Positions 46,104-55,179 of a stretch of DNA of 64,000 nt are shown here, piece by piece. The DNA is from Bog-473 sp963787485 (lineage in GTDB: Bacteria; Actinomycetota; Acidimicrobiia; Acidimicrobiales; RAAP-2). The notes under the pieces were generated by a model, which saw nothing but the letters and a program-made list of their open reading frames with translations, made no database searches and was not told the origin of the DNA. The stretch is from assembly GCA_963787485.1 (NCBI GenBank), contig CAWBDF010000006.1:124001-188000 (forward strand), given 5' to 3'. The first letter of the stretch is position 1; each line of letters starts with the position of its first letter. The translations under genes were made by a program, and so were the position numbers.

Positions 46104-46819
46104 ACGATGTCCTCCAGCACCTGCTGGCGGTCGCCGATCTCGACGTGTCGATGGCCCAGCTTCATCGTCGCCGACAGGGGCTCCCTGAGAGCACGGGGCT
46201 CCGTGACGTCGAGCTCGAGCTGGCGGCGCTCCAAGCCCAGCGGACCGAGGCCGCGGCGCGTCGGGAGGAGCTGGGGGCGGTCCAGCGGGACCTCGAAGCT
46301 CAGATCGCGACGTTCACCGAGCGCCGGACGGCCATTGAACGACGGATGTATGCCGCGACCGGGACGGCGGCGCGAGACCTGCAGGCCATGAGCGAGGAGG
46401 TCTCGCATCTCACCGAACGGCGAGCCGAGCTCGAGGAACTCGAGCTGGTTTCCCTGCTCGACCAGGACCCGGTCGACGCCGAGCTGACTCGGTTGGGCGA
46501 GGCCATGGCTCCCCTTCAGGCTCGGGCAGAAGAGCTTCGCCGCGACGTCGCCGACGAACAGCGCCGCATCGACGACGAGCTGGCTCGGGAAGTTTCGAGC
46601 CGGGCCGCTGCTTCGGCCATGCTGCCGACGGCCCTGTCCGACCGGTACGAGGCGCTGCGGGCTCGCCTGCGCGGAGCCGGCGCGGCGCGGCTTGTCGGCA
46701 GCCGGTGCGACGGGTGCCACCTCGAGCTGTCCTCGGTCGAGGTGGAGAAGATCCGGGCCCTTCCGCCCGGTGAGGCGGCGACCTGCGAACAATGTGGCCG
46801 GATCTTGGTTCCGGTCTGA
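46100..46819 (+). CDS. Coiled-coil protein with C4 zinc ribbon (CT398/DUF164-like)
   Basis: 239 residues from GTG 46100. A long two-stranded coiled coil (about residues 5-165; ELAALQAQRTEAAARREELG, RMYAATGTAARDLQAM) is followed by a C-terminal zinc ribbon, CDGCHLELS and CEQCGRIL. This layout is that of the CT398 family, often placed beside nif3 and RNase H-like genes and proposed to act in secretion or RNA handling. Here the neighbours are NUDIX and histidine phosphatase genes. Confidence 0.83.
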   Translation: MNDVLQHLLAVADLDVSMAQLHRRRQGLPESTGLRDVELELAALQAQRTEAAARREELGAVQRDLEAQIATFTERRTAIERRMYAATGTAARDLQAMSEEVSHLTERRAELEELELVSLLDQDPVDAELTRLGEAMAPLQARAEELRRDVADEQRRIDDELAREVSSRAAASAMLPTALSDRYEALRARLRGAGAARLVGSRCDGCHLELSSVEVEKIRALPPGEAATCEQCGRILVPV

Positions 46820-46828
46820 TCCCGCCTC

Positions 46829-47455
46829 GTGCTCGTCCTCGTCCGCCACGGTGAATCAGAGGCGAACGCGGCGGGTCTCCTGCTCGGGCGCACCGACGCT
46901 CCTTTGACCGAACGCGGGCAGGTTCAGGCCGCAGCGACGAGATCACTCCTCCGACAACCCCTGGCCGAAGTCCGGACCAGCCCGCTGCAGCGGGCGCGCG
47001 AGACTGCCCGCCTGCTGGCGCCCGAGCTTCCCGCGGCGGTCGACGAACGCTGGGTCGAGGTCGACTACGGGGAGCTGGAGTGTCAACCGCTCGGGAGTAT
47101 CCCCGCCGAGGTGTGGCAACGCTGGCAAAGCAACCGGAACTTCCGCCCCGCCGGAGGCGAGACCCTGGCCGAGGTCGACCAGCGCGTCAGGGCAGCTTGC
47201 GAGGAACTTTTCGCCGTCGAGGGTGCCGGCGCGCGCCGATCCGACTCGGACCTCGTCGTGGTCAGCCATGTGTCGCCGATCAAGGCCGCGGTGGCCTGGG
47301 CCCTCGGAACGGGCGACCTGTACTGGCGCCTTCGCCTCTCGACCGGATCGGTGACGAGAGTCGGTTGGAACCGCGACGCGCCGATCCTGCATGGTTACAA
47401 CGAGGTGCCGGTGGCGCCCCGTCCGCTCGAGACGCCACAATCAGCTCGTGCCTGA
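46829..47455 (+). CDS. Histidine phosphatase family protein (phosphoglycerate mutase-like)
   Basis: 208 residues from GTG 46829. LVLVRHGESEANAAG carries the catalytic RHG; LTERGQVQAAA, TSPLQRARETA and the late VVSHVSPIKAAVAWALG supply the other phosphate-pocket residues. Small phosphatases of this type act on cobalamin or sugar phosphates and on phosphoglycerates. It lies 9 bp behind the zinc-ribbon gene and overlaps the next by 8 bp, so it is part of a four-gene operon. Substrate unknown. Confidence 0.87.
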   Translation: MLVLVRHGESEANAAGLLLGRTDAPLTERGQVQAAATRSLLRQPLAEVRTSPLQRARETARLLAPELPAAVDERWVEVDYGELECQPLGSIPAEVWQRWQSNRNFRPAGGETLAEVDQRVRAACEELFAVEGAGARRSDSDLVVVSHVSPIKAAVAWALGTGDLYWRLRLSTGSVTRVGWNRDAPILHGYNEVPVAPRPLETPQSARA

Positions 47456-48092
47456 ACCCCATACCGTCGCCGCGCTCCGTCCGTCCCCGGGGTCCGGGGA
47501 CGTGCCGATCCATCGCCGATCCGTCGTCGTGGACGTATTCACTCGTGACGAGCACGTCCTGGCCATCGCCACCCTGCGCGACGAGCGCCCGTGGGCGAGG
47601 GGCGACGGCCGCGTCCCCCAGCTGGTCCATGCCATGGAGCTCTGTGTCGTGGTGCGACTCTCCGACACGGTGATCGTCGACGCCGAGGCCCACATGGAGG
47701 CCTTCCCGCATGCCGAATGCACCGAGATCGAGCCGAGCTTTCACGGGCTCATCGGACTGAGCATCGGGCGCGGCTACATCGGTGCCGTCCGGGAGCGTTT
47801 CGGGCGCCAACACGGCTGCAGCCATCTCGAGTTCCTGGCTCGGGCGCTCGGTCCCGCGGTCGTTCAAGCCGTGGCCTCGTCGTGGACTCGTCGCTTCGAA
47901 CGAGAGGGGGTGAACCCCTTCGAGCAAGGTGCACAGGCGTTCTTGACCAACACCTGTCACATCTGGCGCGAAGGCGGACCGGGCCCCGACAAGGTCGCCG
48001 CGGGATGGCTTCCGCTCACGTCGGAGTACCCGGCGCCGACCGTGCTCGAGATCCGCCGCCGGCGAGAACAGGCACCCGAGCCACCGGGGTAG
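47448..48092 (+). CDS. DUF2889 protein
   Basis: 214 residues from GTG 47448, overlapping the upstream stop. The match to DUF2889 rests on IHRRSVVVDVFTRDEHVLAI, VVRLSDTVIVDAEAHMEAFP, GLIGLSIGRGYIGAVRERFG, GCSHLEFLARALGP and the Cys of TNTCHIW. In other bacteria the family occurs near steroid or ring-cleavage genes, function unknown. Start inferred from the family N-terminus. Convergent with cydC. Confidence 0.75.
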   Translation: MPEPHTVAALRPSPGSGDVPIHRRSVVVDVFTRDEHVLAIATLRDERPWARGDGRVPQLVHAMELCVVVRLSDTVIVDAEAHMEAFPHAECTEIEPSFHGLIGLSIGRGYIGAVRERFGRQHGCSHLEFLARALGPAVVQAVASSWTRRFEREGVNPFEQGAQAFLTNTCHIWREGGPGPDKVAAGWLPLTSEYPAPTVLEIRRRREQAPEPPG

Positions 48093-48111
48093 GGCGTCGA
48101 GCGGGTGCGCG

Positions 48112-49783
48112 TCAGCGCCGAGGGGAGACGACCCGCCCAGCCTCGAGCGCAACCGTCGAATCGCAGCGTGCCGCCTCGGTGGCGCGATGTGTGATGAGGA
48201 GGACGCTCCGTTCACCGGCGGCCGCGAACACCCCGTCGAGCAGTTCCTCGGCGAGAAGGGGGTCGAGCCCGCTGCTCGGCTCGTCGAGTACCAGGATCTT
48301 CCCGGGAGCGAGGAGAGCCCGGGCGAGGGCGAGGCGACGCCGCTCCCCGCCCGAGAGGGCGACACCGTCCTCGCCGACCGGGGTGTCGAGCCCGCCGGGA
48401 AGCTCCGAGACCCACCGGTCCAGGCACGCCGCCCGGAGCGCTTCGGCGATTTCCTCGTCGCCGGCGTCCGGTCGGCCCAGGGTCACGTTGGAGCGGACGC
48501 TGCCGGCGAACAGCTGCGCTCGCTGGTCGGCCAAGGCGCAGTCGTGCCGCACGTCGGCTTGTCTGAATCGTGTGACGTCCGTCCCGTCGACCGTGAGCCG
48601 CCCGTCCTCGAGGGGCCAAAATCGCAGGAGCGCACTGACGAGCGTCGACTTTCCGGCTCCGCTCGACCCGGTGACGGCGACCCGACCGCCGGGTGGGATG
48701 TGCACGTCGACCCCGTCGAGCGCGGCGTGGAAGCCGCGGTTCGTAGCGCACCGACGCCTGCTCGAACGCGACGGAGGGCACCCCCTCGGGCAGGTCGTCG
48801 GGATCGGCGGCGTCGTGGACGGGGATTTGCACGGCGTCAATGGCGAAGAGCCGCCTCGCCGCGGCTCGCACGGCCAGACCTCGTGCGGCGGCGAGCGGAA
48901 CGCCGGGCACGGTCTCGAAGGTGGCCAGCGCGGCGAGCGGGAGCACGGCCACCATGACCGGCCCGAGACGATGCGCGTGAACGGCGCTCACCGCGAGCGC
49001 GACCACGCCAGTGACGGCGGCCGCCACGCACCCCTGGGTCAGGAGGCTGGTAGCCAACGCGCGGCGGGCGTGACGGCGTTCGACCGTGTCGGCATGGTCA
49101 CCCGTCTCGACCGCCGCTCGGACCCACCCCTCGTCCGCTCCGAAGGCGAGGAGCTCGGAGGCCCCGGCCAACGCGTCGACCACCTGAGCCGAGAGAGTTC
49201 CCGAGAGCTCGGCCAGCTCCTCGTCACCGTGCCGTCGCCAGGTCAGCATCGCGGGAACCACCAGTGCCACGGCGAGCGGCAGCCCGAGAGCCAGCGCCGC
49301 CCACGGGAGGATGAGGCCCACGACGACGGTGCCGAGCGCCCCCGCTCCCACGGCGATCGCCGTCGGCAGCCCGGTCCGTAGATACAGGTCCGCCAACGTG
49401 TCGACGTCGTCGACCGCCCGGGCCAACAGATCACCGCTGCGCCACCCCGCCAGCGCCGCGGGGACCCGCGCCGCCAGGCGCTCGTAGAGCCACACCCGCC
49501 ACGTGCCCAGTGCCCGCAGTGCGGCGTCGTGGCCGACCAGGCGCTCGGCGTAGCGCAGCGGGCCTCGCAGGAATGCGAGCACCTCGACCGCGGCCAAAAT
49601 GCCGACCAGGGAGTTCAGCCCGGGGTGCAACGCCGCCCGCCCGACCACGTAGCCCGAGCCCGCCAGCAGTCCGATCGTGGCCGCGGCCGAAGCCAGACCG
49701 AGGAGCCCCGCCAAGGCGAGGCGTCCGTAGGGAGTGCCGGGCTCGGCCAGGACACGGCGCACGGCGCCGTGGACCCGGGTCAC
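48112..49783 (-). CDS. cydC: CydC, thiol/heme ABC exporter subunit, one frameshift
   Basis: Starts at GTG 49783, which overlaps the cydD stop (GTGA). Six transmembrane helices (LLGLASAAATIGLLAGSGYV onward) lead to SVRYEP at about 48740; there the frame shifts by one base and goes on as FHAALDGVDVHIPPGG, Walker A GSSGAGKSTL, signature LSGGERRRLALA and DEPSSGLD. Removing one base near 48736 gives about 557 residues, normal for CydC. CydDC exports cysteine/glutathione-type thiols and is needed to assemble cytochrome bd. The shift would inactivate it unless it is a sequence error. Confidence 0.83.
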
Positions 49784-51570
49784 GTGGACGCCACCACGTC
49801 GAGCGCACCGCGAGCCGAGACGTCGAGGGTCGAATGGAAGGCGTCGAGGAGAACCGGCTCGTGGGCCGCCACAATGACCGTCCGACCCTCGAGCCAGGGT
49901 TCGATCGCCGGAGCCAGGCGGGCCACGGTGGGAGGGTCGAGCGCGGCCGTCGGTTCGTCGAGGAGGAGCACGGGGGCCGGGCGGAGGAGGGCCCGAGCCA
50001 GGGCCACTCGTTGGCGTTCGCCCCAACTGAGGGTCAGACCGTCGTGGCCGAGCGCGGTCTGAAGGCCTGAGGGAAGCTGCGCCACCAGTTCGGAGAGGCC
50101 GACGGCCGCCAGGACGCGGTGGAGCTCGCCGTCCACCGCGTCGGGAGCACCCAGCCGCAGGTTCTGCTCCAAGGTGGCGTTGAACAGGTGGGGACGCTGG
50201 GGCAGCCAGGAGAAGTGGCGTCTCCAAGCCGCCACGCTCTCGGTGTCCGACGCGGCGTCGCCGAACGCCATGGTTCCCTGGCTGGGTTGCACGAAACGGA
50301 GCAGAGTGGCCAACACGGTGGACTTGCCCGACCCGGACGGTCCGACGAGGGCGAGCCGGGTTCCCGGAGGCGCCACGAGCGAGAACCCGTCCGGCGCCGG
50401 CCCGTCGCGGTGCGGGTGGTCGACCCGGAGGCCCTCCAGGCGCAGCGTCGCCGACCGAACGCTCCGGAGCGGTGCTCGCGAGGTATCGGCAGGGGTGCCA
50501 ACCGACGTTGGCATGGGCGCCAGCGTTGTCTCCGGCCGCTCGAGCACCTGGAGGACACGTGCGGCTGCCGCCTGTCCCTCGGTACTGGCATGGAATTCGG
50601 CGCCGGCCCGCCGCAAAGGGATGAAGATCTCTGGTGCGACCAGCAGCACGGCCATCGCCGTCTGCAGGGTGAGGTCGCCCCAGAGGAGCCGCAGGCCGAG
50701 CACCATGGCCACGAGGCCAACGCCCAGCCCGGCGATCATGTCCATGGACAGCGCGGAGGCGAAGGCGACCCTGAGGGTCCGCATGGTGGCGACGCGTACG
50801 CCTTCGGTGGCCGCCGCCACCTCGCGGCGTCCCTGCTCTTCGCGCCCGAAGGCACGCAGGGTGGGCAATCCCTCGAGCAGCATGAGGAACCGGCCCGCCA
50901 GCGAGGACAGCCCGCGCCACTGGCGCGCCGAGCGTGCCGCGGACTCGCGCCCGAAGAAGACCATCGTCACCGGCACGGCCACCACGAGCGCGACGACCAC
51001 GACGAGCGACAACCAGTCTTGCAGCGCCACCCAGCCGAGAAGGATGAGGGGGACCACGGCCGCGGCAGCGGCCTGGGGCAGGTAGCGCGCGTAGTAGGTG
51101 TGCAGAGAGCGCAGTCCCCGGGTTGCCGTCACGGACAGCTCGCCCGGGCGCTGATCAGCGAGCCACGTGGGACCGCGTCCGAGAGCACCGTGCAGCAGCT
51201 CTCCGCGGAGGGTGGCGACGATGCGGTCGGCGGTCCCCAGGGCGGCCAGCTCGCCGACGCCGTGCACCACCGCGCGGGCCACGATCGCCACTCCGACCAG
51301 CACGATGGCCGGTGCCACGGTTCGGAGGGGCACGTGGTGGAGCAACGACCGATCGACCACGTCCGCCAACGCCACCGCCTGCACGACGACGAGGGCCGCG
51401 CCGAGGGCCGCGATGGCCAAGGCGACGCCGGCGGCCGACCGCAGGCCGGGCACCCGCGCCGCGAGGACGGGGTCGACGAGGCGGGGACGGTCCGGTCGGG
51501 GGGTGGAGGAGCTCACGGGCGGTGCGGGAATCTTCGCAGGCCGCGGCCCGGTTGGGCCATCGTCGCTCAA
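49780..51570 (-). CDS. cydD: CydD, thiol/heme ABC exporter subunit
   Basis: 596 residues from TTG 51570. Six transmembrane helices (VALAIAALGAALVVVQAVAL, then TYYARYLPQAAAAAVVPLIL) and an ABC domain with Walker A GPSGSGKSTVL, Walker B LLLDEPTAALDPP and a modified signature LSWGERQRVALARA, where the second Gly of LSGG is Trp. The N-terminal 30 residues are Pro-rich and cytosolic. It works as a heterodimer with CydC. No cydA or cydB lies on either side in this window, so the cytochrome bd genes must be elsewhere. Confidence 0.88.
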   Translation of the reverse strand: MSDDGPTGPRPAKIPAPPVSSSTPRPDRPRLVDPVLAARVPGLRSAAGVALAIAALGAALVVVQAVALADVVDRSLLHHVPLRTVAPAIVLVGVAIVARAVVHGVGELAALGTADRIVATLRGELLHGALGRGPTWLADQRPGELSVTATRGLRSLHTYYARYLPQAAAAAVVPLILLGWVALQDWLSLVVVVALVVAVPVTMVFFGRESAARSARQWRGLSSLAGRFLMLLEGLPTLRAFGREEQGRREVAAATEGVRVATMRTLRVAFASALSMDMIAGLGVGLVAMVLGLRLLWGDLTLQTAMAVLLVAPEIFIPLRRAGAEFHASTEGQAAAARVLQVLERPETTLAPMPTSVGTPADTSRAPLRSVRSATLRLEGLRVDHPHRDGPAPDGFSLVAPPGTRLALVGPSGSGKSTVLATLLRFVQPSQGTMAFGDAASDTESVAAWRRHFSWLPQRPHLFNATLEQNLRLGAPDAVDGELHRVLAAVGLSELVAQLPSGLQTALGHDGLTLSWGERQRVALARALLRPAPVLLLDEPTAALDPPTVARLAPAIEPWLEGRTVIVAAHEPVLLDAFHSTLDVSARGALDVVAST

Positions 51571-51613
51571 ACCTACGAGCCGGCCCCCTCCGCCGCCGAC
51601 GCGCCCCGCCGGA

Positions 51614-52537
51614 TCATCTGCGGGGAAACGGCCACCCGGGAGTGCTCGAGGTGGGCCGCTCTTGGCCGCCGGTCAGCCCGACACGGGTGATGTCGGTGAG
51701 TGAGCTGATCGTCGTGGTGGTCACCGACGCACCGCGGTGTCCGCCGAGACCGGCGCCCCGCAGACCTGGCGCGGCCCCCTCCCCCAACAGGTCAGCGGCG
51801 ATCTGGCGCACATCGGAGCGACCCTTGGTCAGGGCGTTGTGGGCCGCCTGTTGGGAGGCCCTGGACGACGAGAGGAGGTCGTGGTTGGCGTTCCACTGGG
51901 TCGGCGTGAAGGCCAGCACGTTCGCCGCCAGGGCCTTGGTGGCGTTGGTCGCGGCGGCGATCTGCCCGTTGAGGTCGTCGATCAGGGGTTGGAGCTCCGC
52001 CTGGTTGGACGGGTTTACGTGCGCCTGGGCCCGCGCCGAGGCCGCGGTGAGCGAAGGGATGACTGTGGCGGTGGCGTGGTCGGCGTCGGTCGCGATCCAT
52101 GCCGCGGGAAGGACCAAGAGGTAGACCCGGAACCCGCTGAAGATGGTCGAGAAGTCCTTGGCCGCCTGCGGCACGGTGGCGTCCGATTGGATGGTCTGGT
52201 TCAGCTGCTGGAGCGGAGAGATGTCGGCGCCGAGGTAGGTATCGAGGGTCGATTGCCCCGACCCGAGCCCCTGCGTCGTGTTGACGCGGCTGATGGCCGC
52301 GTTGAGGTCGTTCACCCGGTCGGTGACGTCGGCGGAGGCCTTGGCCTTGATGCCGGCCAGGGTCGCCGGCACGGCAGACGAGCCGCTGTTGCCACTGGTG
52401 CCAACGGTCGCCCTGGTGCCGTTCGTGCCCGAGGTCGGGGGAGTGGCTTCGGCTGCACCGGCCAGGGTGGCCACCAGCGCGGCGGATGCCAAACCGGCGG
52501 CACTCAGGCGAACGAGGTGGGTGTGCGCGCGTGTCAT
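51614..52537 (-). CDS. Secreted helical protein, divergent from a two-component system
   Basis: 307 residues from ATG 52537 with GAGGAG upstream. Signal peptide (LVRLSAAGLASAALVATLAGAAEA), then a Thr/Gly/Ser linker and about 200 residues of long helices (IKAKASADVTDRVNDLNAAI, QAAKDFSTIFSGFRVYLLVL). The Gly/Arg-rich tail after DLLGEG looks less protein-like and could follow a frame error. I do not recognise a family. The shared intergenic region with the OmpR-type regulator gene carries phased repeats, so it may be the regulator's target. Confidence 0.6.
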   Translation of the reverse strand: MTRAHTHLVRLSAAGLASAALVATLAGAAEATPPTSGTNGTRATVGTSGNSGSSAVPATLAGIKAKASADVTDRVNDLNAAISRVNTTQGLGSGQSTLDTYLGADISPLQQLNQTIQSDATVPQAAKDFSTIFSGFRVYLLVLPAAWIATDADHATATVIPSLTAASARAQAHVNPSNQAELQPLIDDLNGQIAAATNATKALAANVLAFTPTQWNANHDLLSSSRASQQAAHNALTKGRSDVRQIAADLLGEGAAPGLRGAGLGGHRGASVTTTTISSLTDITRVGLTGGQERPTSSTPGWPFPRR

Positions 52538-52601
52538 CGCTGCTCCTCTCGACCGTGCCCCCGGCTGGGGAGGCGGTGCACTCCATGGTGGGTGATCTCG
52601 G

Positions 52602-52640
52602 TGAGGGAGGTGTTCTCCAAACATGAGGGTTCTGTGAGGG
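52602..52640. promoter_or_regulatory. TGAGGG direct repeats in 11-bp phase
   Basis: TGAGGG occurs at 52602, 52624 and 52635: spacings of 22 and 11 bp, all on one DNA face. OmpR-family regulators bind tandem direct repeats with this pitch. It lies in the 152-bp gap between the divergent secreted-protein and response-regulator genes. Confidence 0.45.
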
Positions 52641-52689
52641 ACACGACCAATGCGGCCCTCGGGGGTCTGGGGGATGCGAGGCTAGGAAC

Positions 52690-53367
52690 ATGAGCGCGGA
52701 GAACGCGACCGTCGTCGTCGTCGAGGACGACCCGCACATCGCCGATCTGGTTGACCTCTACCTGCGGCGCGAGGGCTTCCGGGTGCTGCTGGCCGCTGAC
52801 GGTGACCGGGGCCTCGAGGTGGTCCGTCGCGAGGATGTGGCCATGGTCATCCTCGACATCGGCCTGCCCGGGTGTCGTGACGGGCTCGACGTGTGTCGCG
52901 AGATCCGCGCCACAAGCAGCGTGCCCGTCCTCTTCCTCACGGCGCGCGACGACGAGGTGGACCGGGTCCTGGGGCTCGAGTTGGGCGCCGACGACTACCT
53001 CGTCAAGCCCTTCTCGCCGCGTGAGCTGGTGGCCCGCGTGCGAGCGATCCTGCGTCGCACCCGGGAGGGACCACCTCCTCGTGAGGTGATCAGCGTGGGT
53101 GAGGTCGAGGTGGATCTGCGCCGGCGCGACGTGCGTCGCGACGGCGAGCTCGTGGCGCTGGCCACGCGGGAGTTCGACCTGCTGGCCTTTCTGGCCAACA
53201 ACATCGGGCTGGCCTTGTCGCGCCAGCAACTCCTCGACGGGGTCTGGGGCGCGGAGTGGTACGGCGACGAACGCACCGTCGACGTCCACGTGGCCCAGTT
53301 GCGCAAGAAGCTCGGCCCCGAGCTCCCGCTCGCCACGGTGTGGGGCGTCGGCTACCGGTTCGGTTGA
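52690..53367 (+). CDS. OmpR-family response regulator
   Basis: 225 residues from ATG 52690. Receiver domain with acidic pocket VEDD, phosphoacceptor Asp56 (MVILDIGLPG), the Thr of LFLTARDDE and Lys of YLVKPFSP; the C-terminal winged helix has LATREFDLLAFL and RTVDVHVAQLRKKL. It should be phosphorylated by the kinase encoded 13 bp downstream and bind direct repeats, possibly the TGAGGG set just upstream. Confidence 0.92.
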   Translation: MSAENATVVVVEDDPHIADLVDLYLRREGFRVLLAADGDRGLEVVRREDVAMVILDIGLPGCRDGLDVCREIRATSSVPVLFLTARDDEVDRVLGLELGADDYLVKPFSPRELVARVRAILRRTREGPPPREVISVGEVEVDLRRRDVRRDGELVALATREFDLLAFLANNIGLALSRQQLLDGVWGAEWYGDERTVDVHVAQLRKKLGPELPLATVWGVGYRFG

Positions 53368-53379
53368 CGGGGCTGCACG

Positions 53380-54867
53380 GTGCGCCGCCGCCTGATGCTC
53401 GCCATGGTCGGCCTCGTGGCCGTCGTCCTGGTGATTGCCGGCGCCGGCAGCCTCCTCCTGACGCGGAGCGAGGCGCGCCACCAGGCGCAGCAGCAGCTCG
53501 TTTCGGAGGCCGATGCGCTGACCTCGGGCCCTTCCGCCGCCCATACGTTGAGCGTGCTGACCGTCGTTCGTCGCACCCTCAAGCTCGAGGACGCCGCGGT
53601 GATCCGAATCAGCCGGTTCGGCGAGGTCGCGACCGGACTGCCCGAAGGGCTGACGACGCAGGACATCGACGTCGCGGACGTTCAGGCCGGCCAGACGACG
53701 TCGGGGCGCAAGGGCAACCTGGTGTATGCGGTCGCTCCGGTGACCCTGTCCGCCGCGGCCCGGGCCCAGATCGAGGTCCGCACCCGGGATCGCTTCGGGG
53801 GGACGTTCGCCGTCCTCCTCACCCGCGACGTGGGAGGGTTGGGGCCGAGCTGGGGCTACTTCATCGTCGCCGGCGGGGTGGCGCTGCTCGTTGCTGCCCT
53901 GGTGGCCTGGCAGATGTCACGGCGCATGGCCCGCCCGCTGGTCGAGGCGGAAGAGGTGACCAGCCGGATCGCCGCGGGAGAGCTGTCGGGCCGGGTGACG
54001 GTACAGCCTCACGACTATGCCGAGCTGGCCTCGCTGGCGAGTTCGATCAACCACATGGCCCAGAGCCTCGAGGACAGTCGGGCGCGTGAGCGCCATCTCC
54101 TGCTGTCGGTGTCGCACGACCTACGTACCCCGCTGACGTCCATCCGTGGGTTCGCCGAGGCGATTGCGGACGGCGCGGTGGAGGACAGCGTCCAGGCCGC
54201 CGACGTGATCATCGCCGAGTCGCGTCGCCTCGAGCGCCTCGTGGGCGATCTGCTCGACCTCACCAAGCTCGAGGCTCGTCAGATGTCCATCGCCATGCGC
54301 CCGACCGACGCCGCCGAGGTGGTCTCCACCACCGTCGAGGGGTTCAGGCCCGCAGCCTTGAAGGGCGGACGGACCCTCGACGTGCAGGTCGGGCCGGGGT
54401 GCGCTCCGGTGGCCGCCGACCCGGATCGACTGGCGCAGCTCCTGGCCAACCTGCTCGAGAACGCGCTGGCCTTCGCCCGCACGCGGGTCACCGTGCTGCT
54501 GAGGGACCTCGTGAGCGAAGGGACGGCGGTGGTCACGGTCGAGGACGATGGTCCGGGAATCGCGTCGCAGGACCTGCCGCGGGTGTTCGAACGGTTCTAC
54601 CGGGCCGACCGGGGACCCAACCGCCTGGTGGGTTCGGGGCTGGGACTGGCCATTGTGGCGGAGCTGGCGGCGGCCATGGGGGCCACGGTCCACGCCGAGT
54701 CACCGGTGAGCGCGGAGGGTGGATCTCGCTTCGTCGTGACCATTCGTCACTGGCCCGTCGGCGCCGGCGCCGGCGACGCAGACGGTGCTGGCCCCGGCAG
54801 GTGGGCGGCGAGTGGGATCGGCGCGGTGGCCACTGCCGGTTCGAACGCGAGCACGAGGGCCCGATAG
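53380..54867 (+). CDS. Sensor histidine kinase (HAMP-HisKA)
   Basis: 495 residues from GTG 53380. Transmembrane helices at about 4-28 and 165-187 enclose a sensor domain of some 135 residues; then HAMP (RPLVEAEEVTSRIAAG), the HisKA box SVSHDLRTPLTSIRGF with the phosphoacceptor His, N box LLANLLENAL, VEDDGPGI (G1), VFERFYRADRG (F) and GSGLGLAI (G2). The last 35 residues after FVVTIRHW are Gly/Ala-rich and unusual for the family; an earlier stop may have been lost. It pairs with the regulator upstream. Confidence 0.92.
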   Translation: MRRRLMLAMVGLVAVVLVIAGAGSLLLTRSEARHQAQQQLVSEADALTSGPSAAHTLSVLTVVRRTLKLEDAAVIRISRFGEVATGLPEGLTTQDIDVADVQAGQTTSGRKGNLVYAVAPVTLSAAARAQIEVRTRDRFGGTFAVLLTRDVGGLGPSWGYFIVAGGVALLVAALVAWQMSRRMARPLVEAEEVTSRIAAGELSGRVTVQPHDYAELASLASSINHMAQSLEDSRARERHLLLSVSHDLRTPLTSIRGFAEAIADGAVEDSVQAADVIIAESRRLERLVGDLLDLTKLEARQMSIAMRPTDAAEVVSTTVEGFRPAALKGGRTLDVQVGPGCAPVAADPDRLAQLLANLLENALAFARTRVTVLLRDLVSEGTAVVTVEDDGPGIASQDLPRVFERFYRADRGPNRLVGSGLGLAIVAELAAAMGATVHAESPVSAEGGSRFVVTIRHWPVGAGAGDADGAGPGRWAASGIGAVATAGSNASTRAR

Positions 54868-55179
54868 GTGGCGGCGTAGGAGCCCACGCCGACTAGCGCG
54901 CTCATCGCCACGGCGGAGACCAGCCTGCCCCAGTAGTGCCTGGACTCGCCACTGGCGGCTCGAGATCCGGAAGGCGAACTGCCCGAAGGCGGAGGGTTGT
55001 GCCGCCGTTGTCTCGTCCTCCGAAATCACGAGGAAGTATCGGCGTTCGGGGCCCGAAACTTGAGTGGCGCCAAACGACACCCTCGGTGGTGACGCCCCTC
55101 CTCACCAGGGAGAACGTGCACGACGTATCAGGCGCGGATGTCCCGGCTCATTGGGATCCCAAGGCGAACGAGGCGGCGG
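54868..55179. other. 312-bp gap after the kinase gene
   Basis: No firm gene. On the minus strand a frame reading YWGRLVSAVAMSALVGVGSY and on to about 54746 has strong third-position GC and a membrane-helix look, but no good start and it overlaps the kinase 3' end. Confidence 0.4.
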
